This document shows, in pieces, positions 36,535 through 37,615 of a DNA stretch of 37,615 bases; within the stretch, counting starts at the first letter, position 1; every line of letters begins with the position of its first letter. This stretch comes from Deltaproteobacteria bacterium (GTDB lineage: Bacteria; Desulfobacterota; Binatia; HRBIN30). The position numbers were made by a program, and so were the translations under genes. The notes below the pieces were generated by a model. The model worked only from the letters and a program-made list of their open reading frames with translations, searched no databases and was not told the DNA's origin. The DNA is taken from assembly GCA_017860575.1 (NCBI GenBank), contig JAGDMS010000006.1, forward strand, positions 1 to 37,615. Direction: 5' to 3'.

Positions 36535-37615
36535 TCATTGGTTGGTCACGACGACACCGGGCCGCTGCAGCAGTGATTCCGGCAGCGTCAGCCTGGTCGC
36601 CCGCGCCGCCACCGGGTTGATGATGATGCGCGTCTTGTCGAGCGGTTGGAACGGAATCGTCCGCGGATTCTCGCCCCGCATGATGCGCGCCGCGATCTTT
36701 CCCGCGTCGCGACCGCCGTCGAAGTAATCACGCGCCACCACCACGCCGGCACCGGACAGGCTGTCACTGCTCAGTGAGCCGAACAGGGGCATGCGAGCCC
36801 GGCGCGCAGCCTGCGTGAGGCTGGCAAACGACGCGGTAGTCAGGTTGCCCGCAATCTGCACCACCGCGTCGATCCGCTGATTGCAGAGCGCCGCCGCCGC
36901 ATCGGACATTTCGGCGCTGGTGTTGGCCGCCACCGCCACCACCTCGATCCCCTGTTGGCGGGCCGTCTGCGTCAAGCGGTCCTTGTTGTAGACTGAGTTC
37001 ACTTCCGCGGGTACGAATAACGTCCCGATCCGGCGCACGCCCGGCAGGCACTCCCGAACCGTGGCAATCAGTTCGCCGTATGCGCTCGTCGTCGGCACTC
37101 CGGTCACGTTGGGCAGATGGTCCTCGTTGCTGCGGCCCGCTCCTGCCGCGATCGCGTCGGCAACGAACGTAAAGACGATCGGCAGATCACGCGTCCGCTG
37201 CACCGCCGCCTGCAACGTCGGCGTCGACAAGGTCATGATGAGATCGGTGCCGTCGCTTATGGCCGCGTCCACCAGGGCCCCGAGTGTCGGCATATCCCCC
37301 TGCGCATTGCGTATCCGAATGTGGTAGTCCCGCCCTTCCACCAACCCGGATTCCCGCAACCCCTCGCGGATGCCCTTCTCCCCCTCCTCCACATCCAGCA
37401 CGTTGATGTATTCCAGCACGTCCACCTTCCATGGCTTCGCCAGCAACCGCTGGGCGACCGTGAGATTCAGCGCCACCGTCTTCGTCGCGACGTTTGCAAT
37501 CGGCACGTCCTTCGGCTTCGCACCCAGCAAGACGCGGGCGGCCATCTCGCCCGCGGCGTATCCGGGCTGGTAAAAGCCGATGCCGACGCACGCCAGCACA
37601 CCTTTTTCCGCGATC
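36535..37615 (-). CDS. ABC transporter substrate-binding protein (COG2984-like), apparently tandem-domain; 5' end beyond the window
   Basis: Frame open to the right edge (...IAEKGVLACVGIGFYQPGYAAGEMAARVLLGAKPKDVPI). First ~55 aa resemble the C-terminal end of a binding domain, followed by a second full domain ending GVVVARDYFDGGRDAGKIAARIMRGENPRTIPF. Confidence 0.85.
   Translation of the reverse strand, partial: IAEKGVLACVGIGFYQPGYAAGEMAARVLLGAKPKDVPIANVATKTVALNLTVAQRLLAKPWKVDVLEYINVLDVEEGEKGIREGLRESGLVEGRDYHIRIRNAQGDMPTLGALVDAAISDGTDLIMTLSTPTLQAAVQRTRDLPIVFTFVADAIAAGAGRSNEDHLPNVTGVPTTSAYGELIATVRECLPGVRRIGTLFVPAEVNSVYNKDRLTQTARQQGIEVVAVAANTSAEMSDAAAALCNQRIDAVVQIAGNLTTASFASLTQAARRARMPLFGSLSSDSLSGAGVVVARDYFDGGRDAGKIAARIMRGENPRTIPFQPLDKTRIIINPVAARATRLTLPESLLQRPGVVVTNQ

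Overview
High-GC bacterial chromosomal window of about 37.6 kb, densely coding on both strands. From left to right: (i) a minus-strand type IV pilus minor-pilin operon (YVTN beta-propeller, PilV-, PilW-, PilX- and FimT/GspH-like proteins, then a DUF4124-type ORF running off the left edge that the ORF track misses); (ii) two secreted proteins with N-terminal dockerin-like EF-hand pairs and Thr/Pro-rich linkers; (iii) a KstD-like flavoprotein and an APH-family phosphotransferase; (iv) a GspE/PilB ATPase fused to a double zinc ribbon and a receiver domain; (v) SppA, an orphan nucleoside/sugar-type ABC permease, LspA and IleS; (vi) a WS/DGAT acyltransferase, an LLM-class F420-type oxidoreductase and a UbiA/DPPR-synthase-like protein; (vii) an orphan TAT-exported type II DMSO-reductase-family molybdoenzyme; (viii) a TDT/SLAC1-type transporter beside a NarL-type two-component system; (ix) an RsbW-like kinase plus STAS pair beside an ABC transporter operon (COG1101/COG4120/COG2984-like) that itself encodes a STAS-fusion protein and a tandem-domain binding protein. 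The most interesting candidate system is the partner-switching/ABC-transporter neighbourhood at 32.6-37.6 kb. The other main leads are the PilB-zinc ribbon-REC fusion, a degenerate ~28-bp repeat array upstream of the pilin operon, an intrinsic terminator with no upstream gene (candidate leader or sRNA), and several strong dyads in 5' leaders. The dockerin-like modules suggest an uncultured Desulfobacterota/Binatota-like lineage; this is inference only. No rRNA, tRNA, CRISPR array or transposase was recognised. All calls come from reading the sequence; no database search was run.
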